Positions 1-12,325 are shown, counted from the stretch's first letter. The stretch: 64,000 bases of DNA from Meconema thalassinum (GCA_946902985.2 OX336388.2:226446467-226510466), one strand, 5' to 3'. Program-made: numbers and translations. The notes: a model not told the origin generated them from the sequence alone.

Positions 1-1739
1 CTTACTCAAAGCACTCAAAATGAGAATTCCAAAATCAACGAACTTGCAATACAAGGTGGTTTGGGAAATCAAACTGCAGATCACAAAGTGAACTCGTGTG
101 ATTTGAAATAAGAAAATGTGACAAAGGGGAAATAAGAGAACACATATATGTCTTTTTTTTCTTACACATATAGGTAAAATAAACAATAAGCGGTAATGAC
201 CGCAAGACAATAAAAAGAAAACAATAAGCTATATGCGATTGAGACATAATAGCCTAAGCAAAAAAACATTGGTGTTAAACCAAAAGAAGAAATGTTGATT
301 GTATATATAAATGTCTATAAGGGTAATTTATTATGTGTATTATGTTATATTAGGGTTCTATGTTAATTTACACGTGTCTTAGGAAGATCACGCGGAATAT
401 AGTAAACAATAGTCTGCGTGATTTTCCGGGACGAATGTAACCTTATTTTGAAGGGTACGATTACGCCACTGACGTTATGTCAAAATTTGACATTCGTTTT
501 TATCTCATGTGTTATTTCGGCAGTTAATTAGCCACAAGTTATTAAGTGTAGGTTTAGTCCATATAATGTATTATCATGATTAGGTTTTATTACGGTATTA
601 AGTTGACAGAAGTCAGAGGCTGTTTTTGTAATTAGCTAGCGGTTGAGCACTAAGGGTCAATTCAGAGCTTGCGTCTTCTCCCAGAACAGTACGATGTGAG
701 GAAATACTTTACCCACGTAGTCAACAACAAAAGCCAAGAGACAAGCGCGCTGTACTGAGAAGGGGTGCGCCGAGTGACAAGGATGCGGGAGTGGAAAGGG
801 AAGGCCTGAACAATGGAGACGGTCGCGGAGCGACTTGGGACGAGACTCCTTTATGTGAAGGAAGGACAACTCAACGAGACCTGGTTCAAGACAGTCGCAA
901 GGAGAACAGTATTGCAGGAGATGTATTCAGGACATATGCTTGTCCGATACAGTATGGTGTTAGCAGTGTCTGAGCTAACATCGTAAAAGTGGTTTAAGGA
1001 CTTTCAATCCACCACCATTATTAATTCTGAGTAATCTAAATACCTCAGAATTAATAGTATCCTGTTATTTAAGATAAATTCCTCGTGTGAAGATGTACTT
1101 CTACCGCCAACAACAGAAGAATTCTCTCAGGGAGAGACTCTTAAATCAAGCCGATTCATCGTTTGGTAAGCTCATTTGACTTTAATGCACAAGCTCTCTT
1201 TCTTCACTCTTGAATAAATCAACCTAAATTATTAAATTCAGATCTAGATTAAATTAAATTCATTACGCCTCCGTTTTCTTGCAACTTTGTGCCTGTCTTA
1301 AATTCTTTTGTTTTCTTTCTTCGTTAAGTCATTAATTTATGCATTTTGCTAATTCGTTTGTTTTTGATGCCATTAAATTTATATTTAAAGTAAATGCAGT
1401 CTGTCTCCTTTCTAGATGATACAAATAGATATAAGCCATCCTCTTTTCCCCGAAGCAAATGTTATTCAGGTTAATGACTAAGTCATACCACGACTTGAGT
1501 CGATGGAGTCTGGTGAATGTTCTACCTGAGCTAGGACGTAAAGTTATTTATGATTTATTGGGTTATCGCTCTCAGATCGAACCCTTGGCGCCCAACACTC
1601 TTACATATAACTTCAGATCCGGTGACCACTGATGGGTCATATCAAATGGTAAGTCAGGTAAAAATTGGATACAGAAATTAATAATATGGCAGGTTTTGGT
1701 CTTATATTTTGTTCCAAATTAACATACACAGCCAGAAAG
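1..1739. other. Intergenic DNA with no recognised gene
   Basis: AT-rich sequence with only short, low-information open frames on both strands. I see no family motif, splice-supported coding pattern or clear repeat ends. A mildly GC-richer stretch around 660-960 holds short overlapping frames on both strands that look like shadows. Confidence 0.6.
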
Positions 1740-2505
1740 AGCCGTTACAGTCTGAAAGACTAGACTTTGTATCATTTTAAATGCTACAAATGCTGAAAAA
1801 TGCTAGAAAGGCTGGAGGCTTCTCTCGAAGCCAAACACTCTTGACATGTTAGAAAATTATTTGCATAATACTTATCTTGCTTTATAATACTTTACCTTGT
1901 TTCAAATTACTCGCGAACGGCAAGTGCAAACCAAGGGCAAAGCAATGTCAAGCACGCGGAGGGAGATGGCTGGATGACGTGCCCCGTCCATCCAGTCTAA
2001 AAACACTTATAGTGGGCGATGTATTGAAGATAGAGATATGCTCTCGTGGACTTTTATGTAAATCTTTTCATGCTGACCAATTCTTACGCTCATAGTAGGC
2101 CTATATTGATAATTTTAACGGTTTGCCCAGCGTAAGCTTAAGAAGCGCACGGACGTCAAGTTTGTTTTCGACTTTTTCACTGAAATCGTTACTGCTTGGC
2201 TTCCTTTGAGCATACATAAATTATTTTCTACAGAATCTTTCCTCGTGATATCCTTTACAGAATGGTGAAAACCGCATCAAAATCCATCCAGTGGTTCTCG
2301 AGATTACCCGTGACATCCAAGAATCGGTGATTTTTATCTTATACTAACGAAGTAGAGATTGTCGGGGAACACATGCACCAAGCGGTACTATGACGTCACA
2401 CACGTCAGTGCATCTAGGCACATTTCGTCCCGTCACCGTAACGTAACGCCAGACCCCAGCGTAACGACGAAGTCGACAAGATCATTTAAAATGATAAAAT
2501 CTTCA
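1740..2505 (+). repeat. Uncharacterised ~760-bp repeat family R, copy 1
   Basis: This stretch is closely matched at 42785-43550 on the same strand and at about 6345-7050 on the opposite strand. Shared landmarks in order are a CTGAAAGACTAGACTTTG block, a GAAGCC-bearing block, GGCAAGTGCAAACC, a GTGGGCGATGTATTGAAG block, GCCCAGCGTAAGCTTAAG and a terminal GTCGACAAGATCAT block. Short frames inside it do not look like a protein family. It is a dispersed repeat, probably a non-autonomous transposable element of unknown class. Confidence 0.75.
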
Positions 2506-3503
2506 CCACAGATTTCACAAGATGTGGATCACTTGTTGAACTGTCAACTCTCTGTTAATATATTTTTTAAACCTCATTGAGTTGGTCAAGACAGAGCGCA
2601 AGGGCTTCCTGGAATCCTGATTTCTACTGACATATGTTGGTAAAAACTTAGAACTTTCGGAATTGAACCTACGTAGTGATAGAGGAAATACGCTTTATCG
2701 CGGAGTAACTTGACACTTCCCTACTTAAAACACCCCAATGGAGGGCAAGCAATATATGTAGTTTGTTTTGCCAAATTTATTTCTTACTAGCTGAAGTAAC
2801 TGTGCTTCGCTACGGCTCACAAATAAATTAAAATGTGAAGGTGACAGTTAAAACAGGGGTGCTGCGCGGAAGGAGAGTTAGGATGGACCATTTCGTCCAG
2901 CTACACCGCTCGGCGTTGACCGTGTTTTATTGCACAAAATTAGCTTTTACTCGCTAACCGTTGGAGATAAACGAAAAGTGATAAGGACTTTTCGGATAGA
3001 AAATTAAATTTTTAACCTCGCATATACCATAAAAAGTCTGCTATTTCTCAGCGTTCTCTTTTTATTTGAAATGGAAATATGAAAGTTTGAAACCAAAGGG
3101 TGTAGTGACGTCAGTAAAATGGCAAGCCATCCTTAAATAGTGAAAAGTATCGAAATCAAAAGTAGCCTATATGTTAACAAGGTAAATCAGCTACTTCCAT
3201 GTAAAATTTCATGTAAATCGAACCAGTGGTTCTTGCTTGGTTGAGTAATACACAGACACACAGACACACACCATCTCATTTCTATATATTATAGTATAGA
3301 TAAAGGAAGTACATGTAAAGAAAATAAAAACTGAAGTACAATTATGAAAAAGTGAGAGGATATGAGACGTTCTCTCCGTTTCCATTAAAAATAAAAACCT
3401 CTGTATTTCGGTGACATTCCGCTTTAATTGAAATTAATTTCAACTGATCTGTAGTGACGATGGCTGGCCACTAGAATGCGCCATTAACTCATTTCCGAAA
3501 AAA
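2506..3503. other. Non-coding; possible degenerate non-autonomous element
   Basis: No gene is seen. Between about 2786 and 3300 the sequence begins CTAGCTGAAGTAACTGTGCT, contains an AACCAGTGGTTCTTG phrase followed by a CACAGACACACAG run, and ends in a TATATATTATAGTATAG stretch. This layout is common among non-autonomous arthropod transposons, but no second copy in the window fixes its limits. Confidence 0.35.
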
Positions 3504-3560
3504 CAAGATGTTCAGTAAAGAACATATAGCCTACTTTCTCCTAAATGCATGGGTATTGTT

Positions 3561-5200
3561 ATAACTCTTTGTCCTTTTCAAGGAGTATGATTGAATGTTG
3601 GTTGTAGTAGCTTGTTGAAATACAACGTGCTATAGGGATATTAAACATGAATATGAGGTGCCCTTTGCTAGTGCTACCTCTGTACCAAATTTCGTTCAAT
3701 TCGGTTGCACCGTGTTTGAATTGATAGGGGGAATCGATTTGCACACATACTTGGCCACCATCTGCAAACTATTGGGCTGATGTTCTTGCAGTTTGGTCTG
3801 AATATGTTTCCCACATAAAGATTTGGTGTTGCAAAATTTGGTAGAGACTAGATTATTAGGTTGGTCGTAATTACATTTAAGCTTTTAACATTTGGGTGGC
3901 CGCGATTACGTTTCCGTCAAGATAGCGGTGATATAAAACATGACACTGAGGTGCCCTTTGCTAGTGCTACCTCTGTACCAAATTTCGTTCCATTCGGTTT
4001 CACCGTGTTCGAATTGATAAGGGGAATCGATTTTCACACAAACATGGCCGCCATCCGCAAAATATTAGGCTGATGACCTATTAGTTTGGTCAAAGGATGC
4101 TCCCTCCATAAAGGTATGTTGTTGCTAAATTTGCTAGAGATCGGATGATTAGGCTAATCGTAATTTGATTTAAGCTTTGAACATTTGTGTGGCCGCCATT
4201 ACGTTTCTGTCAATATGGCGGCGATATAAATCATGACACTGAGATGCCCTTTGCTAGTGCTATCTCTGTACCAAATTTCGTTCCATTCGGTTTCACCGTG
4301 TTTGAATTAATAGGGAGAATCGATTTTACACAAAGATGGCCGCCATCCGCAAACTATTAGGCGAATGACCTATTAGATTGGCCAAAGGATGCTCCCTCCA
4401 TAAAGGTATGTAGTTGCAAAATTTGGTAGAGATCGGATGATTAGGTTAATCGTAATTTGATTTAAGCTTTGAATATTCGTGTGGCCGCCATTACGTTTCA
4501 GTCAAGATGGTGGCGATATAAAACATGACACTGAGGTGCCCTTTGCTAGTGCTACCTCTGTACCAAATTTCGTTCCATTCGGTTCCACCGTGTTCGAATT
4601 AATAGGGGGAATAAATTTTGACATAAAGATGGCCGCCACCCGCAAACTATTAGGCTAATAACCTATTAGATTGGTCAAAGGATGCTCCCTCCATAAAGGT
4701 ATGTAGTTGCAAAATTTGGTAGAGATCGGATGATTAGGTTAATCGTAATTTGATTTAAGCTTTGAACATTCGTGTGGCCGCCATTACGTTTCTGTCAAGA
4801 TGGCGGCGATATAAAACATGACACTGAGGTGCCCTTTGCTAGTGCTACCTCTGTACCAAATTTCGTTCCATTTGGTTTCACCGTGTTTGAATTAATAGGG
4901 GGAACTGATTTTCACACAAAGATGGCCGCCATCCGCAAACTATTACGCTGATGACTTATTAGTTTGGTCAGAGGATGCTCCCCCCATAAAGGTATGTTGT
5001 TGCAAAATTTGGTAGAGATCGGATGATTAGGTTAGTCGTAATTTGATTTAAGCTTTGAACATTTGTGTGGCCGCCATTACGTTTCCGTCAAGATGGCGGC
5101 GATATAAAACATGACACTGAGGTGTCCTTTGCTAGTGCTACCTTTTTACCAAATTTCGTTCAATTCGCATTCACCGTGTTCGAATTGATAGGGGGGGACA
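3561..5200 (+). repeat. ~293-bp tandem repeat inside element A1
   Basis: A unit containing GTACCAAATTTCGTTC, GGCCGCCATTACGTTTC and GGTAGAGATCGGATGATTAG recurs about six times. The GTACCAAATTTCG anchors begin near 3681, 3974, 4267, 4559, 4852 and 5145, a very regular spacing of 292-293 bp. Family copy A3 holds about one and a half units, so A1 was expanded by tandem duplication. Confidence 0.85.
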
Positions 5201-5205
5201 GACAT

Positions 5206-5297
5206 TCAGAGTACACACACTCACACACACACAGACACACAGACACACACACACACAGACTCACACACACACATACACACACACAGACAGACACACT
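5206..5297. repeat. CA/CAGA microsatellite
   Basis: A run of (CA)n interrupted by CAGA lies just before the 3' end of element A1. An almost identical run is at 37050-37150 in copy A2. Frames rich in Thr-His or Val-Cys here are artefacts of the simple repeat. Confidence 0.9.
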
Positions 5298-5362
5298 TTT
5301 TTCGCCCTGTGTTGATCTCATATGTCTACTTTCATTTTTTGCAAAAATCGAAAGTAGGCTAA

Positions 5363-5842
5363 AAATGGATATACCCCGTTCTTTCCGTGGGGTATCAATT
5401 GAGTCCACCAGTGCGTCCAGTTACTCGTACCACGCTCTTCTCTTTCATACTTCCTGCGCAACATTTTAGCCACGTTTCAAGACGGCTTTCGGTCGTATAG
5501 TTCTCTCACATACCTCGTTAACGACCGGCAGTACCACGTGACGACAAAAACCATTGTTCACTGGTGACCAATAGCTGATGATTCTTGACCAACCACAAGG
5601 TTGCTCTGTCTCTCCACGTGGAGTCCAGAGTCCAGTCTTGGCTGCCGTCTCGCTTGTCAGGTCTCCATAGTTGCAAAGTCGTCCGCAGTTCTGTCCAGTC
5701 TCACTGCATGCTCTCAGTGGCTACGGTGGAGAGATGACAACGCTGTGCCTCGAGCTGGGAAAGTCTCTAAATGAATGAACAACAACTAACATACTGGAGT
5801 AAAATACAAATTAAAATGCAAGTAAAAGAGCAAAGGGTTGTT
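5363..5842. other. Intergenic, no gene seen
   Basis: Unique-looking sequence with no recognised motif, repeat end or coding pattern. Confidence 0.5.
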
Positions 5843-6330
5843 TTTGTTGTTGATTCCTTTAGGGGCTTCGTGACATCGTGGTCACGTAGCCCCGTGTACT
5901 TTGGGTGTGTGTAGAAACTGTCTGATAGCCGGTGTTAATTGTGATGCCTGTATTAGTATGTGTTATCTGTTTTTAATTCACGTAAGGATTGCAGACATTG
6001 GATTTTTCAAGTAGTTTCTTCTTTTGCTACCAAACGCCACCGTCAACTAGTTCTGAACTCGTGTTACTAGATGCCACTGCAGTCAGCTCCTTGTGACGAA
6101 CGTTGGAACCTAAGGGCGTTAATCAAATTTAACCTATAATTTAGCTTCACACAAGTGTAATTAGTGGAAGGTTCTTTATCATGCCCTAAATCTATGACTT
6201 GGGACCGCCGGTTTTACTTCCACTCCGAAGGAAGGCATAGGCCCACTGAGGGATTTTTAACGCTCTTAAAAAATCGGACGACTTCAGCCGGGTTTGTACC
6301 GTGACCTTGAGCATAGAAGCTCAGCATGCT
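5843..6330 (-). mobile_element. tRNA-derived SINE, family S4, copy 2
   Basis: This is a reverse-strand copy of the element at 54633-55140. Shared blocks include the tRNA-like head remnant ending in AACCCGGCTGAAGTCGTC, the CTTCCTTCGGAG block, GGCGGTCCCA, the TAGATTTA / GGCATGA block, and the tail with GGTGTTAATTGTGAT and TAGCCCCGTGTACTTTGG. The tRNA head is degraded here. Confidence 0.75.
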
Positions 6331-6344
6331 TTACTTCGACATAT

Positions 6345-7050
6345 TCGAAAGTATTTATCTTTATGAATGATCTTGTCGACTTCGTCGTTACGCTGGGGTC
6401 TGGCGTTACGTTGCGGTGACGGGACGAAATGCACCCAGATGCACTGAGGTGTGTGACGTCATTGTATAAGACAAAAATCCCCAATTCTCGGATTCACGGC
6501 TAATCTCGAGAACCACTGAATGGATTTTGATGCGGGTTTCACCATTCTGTAAAGGATATCTCGAGGAAAGATTCTGTAGAAAATAATTTATGTATGATCG
6601 AAGGAAGCCGAGCAGTAACGATTTCAGTGAAAAAGTCGAAAACAAACTTGGCGTCCGTGCGCTTCTTAAGCTTACGCTGGGCAAACCGTTAAAAATATCA
6701 ATATACTATGAGCGTAAGAATTGGTCAGCATGAAAAGTTCTACAAAAAAGTCCGCGAGAGCATATCTCTATCTTCAATACATCGCCCACTATAAGTGTTT
6801 TTAGACTGGATGGAAGGGGCACGTCCCCGCGCGCTTGGCCTTCTTTTGCCCTTGGTTTGCACTTGCCGTTCGAGAGTAATTTGAAACGAGGTGTAAGCAA
6901 GATAAGTATTATGCAGATAATTTTCTAACATGTCAAGAGTCTTTGGTTTCGAGCGAAGCGAGAAGCCTCCAGCCTTTCTAGCATTTTTCAAAATTTGTAG
7001 CATTTAAAATGATACAAAGTCTAGTCTTTCAGACTGACTGTCACTTTTTT
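6345..7050 (-). repeat. Uncharacterised repeat family R, copy 2
   Basis: This is the reverse-strand counterpart of the copies at 1740-2505 and 42785-43550, with the same ordered landmarks: a GTCGAC block, GCGTAAGCTTAAGAAGCGCA, the ATCGCCCACTATAAGTG block and a terminal CTTTCAGACTGACTGTCAC. A perfect inverted repeat (GGCTTCTCGCTTCGCTCGAA-type) lies near the start of the family. No coding capacity is recognised. Confidence 0.75.
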
Positions 7051-7984
7051 ATTTTATACCGAATTGGTTCAAATTTCGATAGAAACAACCTCCATAGAGC
7101 AATCATTACTCAAATGTGTAAATGATCAAGCAGACAAACGCGACAACTGCTTTTTTTTACTAATATTTTATCACTTCTGCTGCCTACACAGTTATTAAAT
7201 AAAAAATATAGCCAGACTACCCGACTCAACACAACCAATCACAAGCTATTACAAAACAAACATAAACGAATAAATTCTGCTTTGCATTGAAATACGAGAC
7301 GAGGCGAGACGAAACGAGAACGGATCAGAGTAATTGAACTGATACTGGATGTTATTTACAAACAAATGAAGAACTACCAACCTGCTTTATAATTGGAAGC
7401 GGTGAAGGGGGCTTTGGAACAAGTGACGGTGACAATAGCGCTGCTGTCATTGGTTCGTTCATTTATTCTGTGCTTTTCAAAAGAAGAAACAAGTGAGCGG
7501 GTGACTGTGTGGGAAATTGTTCGGAAATCCAAATGATGAATACGTTAAACCATGGCCTACTAATTGAAACAGATGAATAAGTCAATGCGCTTTGCTATTC
7601 ACAAGGTTATTAAGAAACGATTCGATTATATAATGAATGAACGGAGTTGAATTGAATTGAAGTGAGTAAGGTGTATAAAAACAAAAGGTTTACAGGAGAG
7701 GGAGAGAGACGATTGATACAGAAAACCAGTCGTTCTTTGAATAGATTCGAAATAAAGAATCATAATGAAGTTCAGGAGTCAATTATATTGAAATGAGAGA
7801 TTTTGGATTGAAACAATAGAACGCCGATGTGATTAATGTTGAAAGCAATTCATAAACAAATTAACTGTTCCAGGGGAGGGTACAGTCAGGTAGTAATTAA
7901 AAGAAGACGGTACATTTTAAAAATGGCGAAGGGAAATGCATCGCTGTTACGCGCAAATAAAGTTGACAATTGAATGTCATTCAT
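7051..7984. other. Intergenic, no gene seen
   Basis: AT-rich sequence with purine-rich runs (GAGACGAGGCGAGACGAAAC) and no recognisable coding or repeat structure. Confidence 0.5.
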
Positions 7985-8203
7985 TCATATACTAAAGGCT
8001 AAAGCCTTGTCGATGCAACCACGCACTTCTGTTGTTGGTGGTTCGTTTCAGTTCCTTGTAATTGTCACATCCCATTCTATTCTTGATGTCTTCCAAATAC
8101 TTCGTCCTAGGCCGTCCTCTTACTTTCTTTCCCAGCATTTTCTCTTCAAGAATGTTAACAATGAAAGTGTTGTGTCTGATGACATGTCAAATAAATTATA
8201 TGT
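7985..8203 (-). pseudogene. LINE reverse-transcriptase C-terminal fragment (3' half)
   Basis: Read on the minus strand, this encodes a tail with GHVIRHN-like, KKVRGRPRTKYLEDIKNR and KELKRTTNNRSAWLHR motifs and a stop. That is the extreme C-terminus typical of arthropod non-LTR retrotransposon polyproteins (the region after the RT with an RGRPR box). It is only a relic. Its upstream continuation is separated by the family B element at 8204-9172 and resumes at 9180-9310. Confidence 0.75.
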
Positions 8204-9172
8204 TTAGCCTACTTTTCACATTTAGTAAAAATGAGGAAAAAGTAGACATGAGATCGATCCGGGCAAATGTATGTCTGTCTGGCTGGCTGGCTGTGTGTGT
8301 CCCCCCCTATCAACTCCTAAACGGCTGCAGCAATCTAATCCAAACCTGCATATCTCAAGTCCATATTTGAAAATGATGTCAGTGCTACCAACTGCTGAAA
8401 ACCAGCAATTAAAATTTGAGCTCCATGTTGGATATCTTGGAAGGTATGCATGGGAGCTATTCCAAAATTGGCACACATATAGATAATTGTATTTCAGTTT
8501 CATTTTTAGAAGGCCATGCATGGTACTGTTGCCAAATGATTCTAAGTTTGCTGATATATCCAACTTTTAAATGCATATAACTTCTACACTATCAATTGGA
8601 TTTCAACCAAATTTCGTATGTACTACGTGTACATAAACAGATATGACTGAGCGTATGCTTATAATCCACCAGGGCTGCCAACTGTTAATAAATGCTCTCT
8701 CTCTATTTTCTTATCCTAATATCGAAATATCAGAAAGTATGCAAGCTGGCAGCCTCAAACTATGCAAACGTATAATACCTGACATTCTAGATTAATTTGG
8801 AGTAACTTATGTACGTCAGTGCTACCAACATGATTCTAAGCCTGTTAATGGGCCCAATTTTTAAATACATGTAACTTCTATACTATCGATTGGATTTCAA
8901 CCAGATTTCGTATGTGCTATGTGTACCATAACAGATATGACTACTGTATGGTTATTCTTAAGAGCAACCAGGGCTGCCAACTGTTAATAAATGCTGTCTC
9001 TATTTTTACCCTAATATTAATATATCAGAAAGTATGTAAGCTAACAGCCTTAAAATTTGCACACGTATAGTACCTGACATTCTAGATTAATTTGGAGATA
9101 CTAATATACAAATTGGCATGAATCTTACATTTAAAGAAAAGTAGGCTCTTTAGTTCGTCACGGAACTTCTTG
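8204..9172 (-). mobile_element. DINE-1/Helentron-like element, family B copy 1 (B1)
   Basis: On the minus strand it starts CAAGAAGTTCCGTGACGAAC followed by AGAGCCTACTTTTC. It ends in a hairpin with GTAGGCTAA preceded by ATTTTTACTAAATG. A GTCTGTCTGGCTGGCTGGCT microsatellite and a CCTATCAACTCCTAAACGGC phrase sit near the 3' end. Other copies are at 57729-59130, 59896-61255, 52127-52795 (partial) and 44448-44752 (3' end only). It is inserted into a LINE fragment. Confidence 0.75.
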
Positions 9173-9179
9173 TTCTCTT

Positions 9180-9310
9180 TACCATTTCCTTAACTAATCT
9201 TCTCTCTTCTTTGACTTCCCTTAAGACTTTCAGGTTGGGTTTTTATTTCCATACAGCTCGTTCTTTTCAATTTCCGTCATATCCACATTTCAGCAGCTTC
9301 ACGTCGAGTC
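9180..9310 (-). pseudogene. LINE reverse-transcriptase C-terminal fragment (5' half)
   Basis: The minus strand gives, across frames, REAAEMWI-, KRT- and LKEVKEERRLVKEM-like stretches. These match the part of the LINE C-terminus that precedes the GHVIRHN/RGRPR tail seen at 7985-8203. The stops and frame changes show it is decayed. The two halves flank element B1, which indicates a single interrupted relic. Confidence 0.55.
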
Positions 9311-9839
9311 ATTTCCAATTTGAATGTAAATAAATAAATAAATAAGTTCATAAATATATAGCCAAGGCAAAGAAACTACTCAACATCACAACAAAGAGTA
9401 AATGTGGCACGGAATGGCCTTCAACAGCCAACATAGAGAATCTCGAGGACCGCACTGAGTGCCTGAATAAAATCACAAATGTTCAGTTTGAGCAAAGAAC
9501 ATCACGACAACATCGAAATAATGGACAGCTGAGCGGAAGAAGGAGCATTCTGAGAGGATGAAGAAATTTTGGGAACAAAAGAGGGAAAACGCCAGAAGAT
9601 GAAATCGTGAATTCAATTTCAGTTATAAAAGAGAACAATCGATTAAATAAATAAATAAATAAATAAACAGCCCATCACAACACGTCCAGGAAGTGGTCCG
9701 AGGAACATAAGATAGAGTTCAGCAAGAAAATTCAAGAATACTGGTCCAACAGAACTGTTCAAGATTTCAGCCGCCAAACAATCCAGGAAGAACACCAGAA
9801 GTGGCAGACAACAGGCACTGTGGTCCATAGGTGGCCCTT
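9311..9839. other. Intergenic with short AAAT runs
   Basis: It holds small (AAAT)n tracts at about 9326-9345 and 9644-9668 and otherwise unique sequence. Frames here do not resemble known proteins. Confidence 0.5.
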
Positions 9840-9867
9840 ACGACCAAAGAGTAAATAAATAAATACA

Positions 9868-9902
<35 letters not shown>

Positions 9903-10719
9903 ATAGATAAATACATAAATACATAAACAGATAAATAAATAAATAAATAAGTAAATAGATAAATAGATAAATAGATAAATAGATAAATAAATAAATAAAT
10001 AGATAAATAGATAAATAGATAAATAAATAAATAGATAAATAGATAAATAAATAAATAAATAAATAAATAGATAAATAGTTAAATAAATAAATAGATAGAT
10101 AAATAAATAGATAAATAAATAGATAAATACATAAATAAATAAACAGATAAATAAATAGATAAATAAATAAATAGATAAATAAATAAATAAATAAATAGAT
10201 AGATAAATAGTTAAATAAATAAATAAATAGATAAATAGTTAAATAAATAAATAGATAAATAAATAAATAAATAGATAAATAAATAGATAAATAAGTAAAT
10301 AGATAAATAGATAAATAGATAAATAAATAAATAGATAAATAAATAAATAAATAAATAGATAAATAAATAAATAGATAAATAGATAAATAGATAAATAGAT
10401 AAATAGATAAATAGATAAATAAATATATAAATAGTTAAATAAATAAATAGATAATTAGTTAAATAAATAAATAGATAAATAAATAAATAAATAAATAGAT
10501 AAATAAATAGATAAATAAATAAATAGATAAATAAGTAAATAGATAAATAAATAAATAGATAAATAAATAAATAAATAAATAGATAAATAAATAAATAAAT
10601 AAATAGATAAATAGATATGTAGATAAATAAATAAATAAATAAATAAATAGATAAATAGATAAATAAATAAATAGATGAATAAATAAATAAATAGATAAAT
10701 AGGTAAATAAATAAATAAA
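9840..10719. repeat. ~880-bp AAAT/AGAT/ACAT microsatellite
   Basis: Tetranucleotide register is kept almost throughout while units alternate between AAAT and AGAT, with a few ACAT, AGTT and AGGT variants, so most of the tract is built from AAATAGAT mixtures. The Leu-Phe-Ile-Tyr frames on the minus strand are simple-repeat artefacts. The same repeat reappears at 12239-12325 and 37805-37897, the far sides of later insertions. Confidence 0.95.
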
Positions 10720-12139
10720 CAAGTAGTTCCGTGAAGAACTATACAGCCTATTTTCATATATCCTGCTCATGTTAATTGCCTCTATCAACATACAAAATTT
10801 CAGTTTAATTGCTGTAACAGATTCGTAGATACTGAGAACCGTCTAAATATTTCAGATTGTCGCCAGGTTGGATTTTTATTTTCATACTATTACATTAATA
10901 TTATTGTATACGTGTGGTATTCAAAATTAAATCGCATGATTAGAACACAAGAAGTAAAATCGAGATTTTAAAATTACGCACAGCAGCCATCTTGTGATTA
11001 TGCAAACAATTGAAATAAATTAGATGCCAGTGGATCAACATTTGTATAAGCAATTAAAGTGCAACGTTTCACGGCACACGGATAGTTATTTCGCGAGAAA
11101 CGTCCATTTAAATATTTATACTTCGCGTCGCCGCCATGTTGGATTTGTGCTCACCAGGTTACTGAAAGTTCTATAGGTGAGCATATGTTCATAGTCTCTA
11201 TGAACATAAAAAATTCAGTTTGGTTGCTGTAAAAGATTCATAGATATTGAGAACCGTCTAAATATTTCGGAAGCTCGCCATTTAGGATTGTTATATGTAT
11301 AGGCCATAGAGTTATGTACCATTCAAGGACAATTATTGCCTAGCTTCATTATTCAAACTTTCACTTCGATCGCATGATTACGACACAAGAATAAAAACTT
11401 AATTTTAAAATTTCGCACAGCCGCCATCTTGAGGTTATGCAAACAATTGAATTAAATTAGATGGCAGTGCATTACAATCCGCAAAATCATTCACTGTACC
11501 ACATTTCACTGCGCTCAGAGAGTTAAATCACGAGTAAAGTCTATTAAAATATTTCAATTCGCTTGGTCGCCATGTTCGTTTTGTACTTTACAGGTTCATG
11601 AAATATACATAGGTAAACTTGTATCAGTACCCTTTATCACCCTACAAAATTGCAGGGTGATATCTGTAATAGTTTCGGAGAAATAGAATGTCAGTGAAAT
11701 ATTTCGCACAGCCGCCATTTTGAGTTTATGTAAACAATAGAACTAAATTAGACTACAGTGCATTACAATGTATATAAACATTTGCTGTACCAAGTTTCAT
11801 TACGTTTGGATAGTTAAATCGCGAGAAAAGTCAATTAAAAGTCTCAACTTCGCTTGACCGCCATGGTGGTTTTATAGTCACCAGGTTTTTGAAAGTCTCA
11901 TAGGTGAACTTCTAGTAGTGCCCTTTATCACCGTACACAATTTCAGGGCGATATCGGTAATAGTTTCGGAGATATTGAATGCTAGTGAAATATTTCGCAC
12001 AGCCGCCATGTTGGATTGGTGAGACATAACAAAATTTGAAAGGCACGGTCGAGGTTGCCGGGAATAGTGCTATGAACTTACCGAGTTTCATTGAAATCGC
12101 CCCAGCCGTTTAGATTTTATTAGGGAGGGGACACACACT

Positions 12140-12180
<41 letters not shown>

Positions 12181-12238
12181 CGGACAAAGGGTGATCTCAT
12201 AAGCCTATTTTTTTTTTTCAAAATTGAAAATAGGCTAA
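10720..12238 (+). mobile_element. DINE-1/Helentron-like element, family C copy 1 (C1)
   Basis: It starts CAAGTAGTTCCGTGAAGAAC then ACAGCCTATTTTC, and ends with a CA microsatellite (12125-12180) and a hairpin closing GAAAATAGGCTAA. Internal modules of about 300 bp repeat around phrases such as GCACAGCCGCCATCTTGA and GATATCGGTAATAGTTTCGG. Copies are at 45856-46650 (+) and 48436-50814 (-). It sits inside the AAAT/AGAT microsatellite, with only AA in excess of the host repeat at the junction. Confidence 0.75.
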
Positions 12239-12278
12239 TAAATAGATAAATAAATAAATAGATAAATAGATAAAAAGA

Positions 12279-12309
<31 letters not shown>

Positions 12310-12325
12310 ATAGATAAATAGATAA
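12239..12325. repeat. AAAT/AGAT microsatellite, continuation
   Basis: This is the same tetranucleotide tract as at 9840-10719, now on the right side of element C1. Confidence 0.9.

Larger units (their letters stand above)
3504..5362 (+). mobile_element. DINE-1/Helentron-like non-autonomous element, family A copy 1 (A1)
   Basis: It starts CAAGATGTTCAGTAAAGAAC followed by AGCCTACTTTC, and ends in a hairpin closing with GAAAGTAGGCTAA. The AGCCTACTTTC near the start is the inverse of the GAAAGTAGGCT at the end. A CA-rich microsatellite lies just before the 3' hairpin. Related copies are at 35123-37220 (+) and 61905-62535 (-). No transposase is encoded. The asymmetric inverted repeats, 3' hairpin, microsatellite and lack of an obvious target duplication resemble Helentron-associated elements; the class is inferred. 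Confidence 0.7.

Noticed and set aside
5065..5469. 134-residue plus-strand frame with Thr-His repeats
   Set aside because: It spans a CA microsatellite and the end of element A1; an artefact.
9840..10719. CRISPR-like or phage-like repeat array
   Set aside because: Simple tetranucleotide repeat without spacers in a eukaryotic context.
10455..10791. 100-110-residue minus-strand frames rich in Leu-Phe-Ile-Tyr
   Set aside because: Produced by the AAAT/AGAT microsatellite read in triplets; no protein family.
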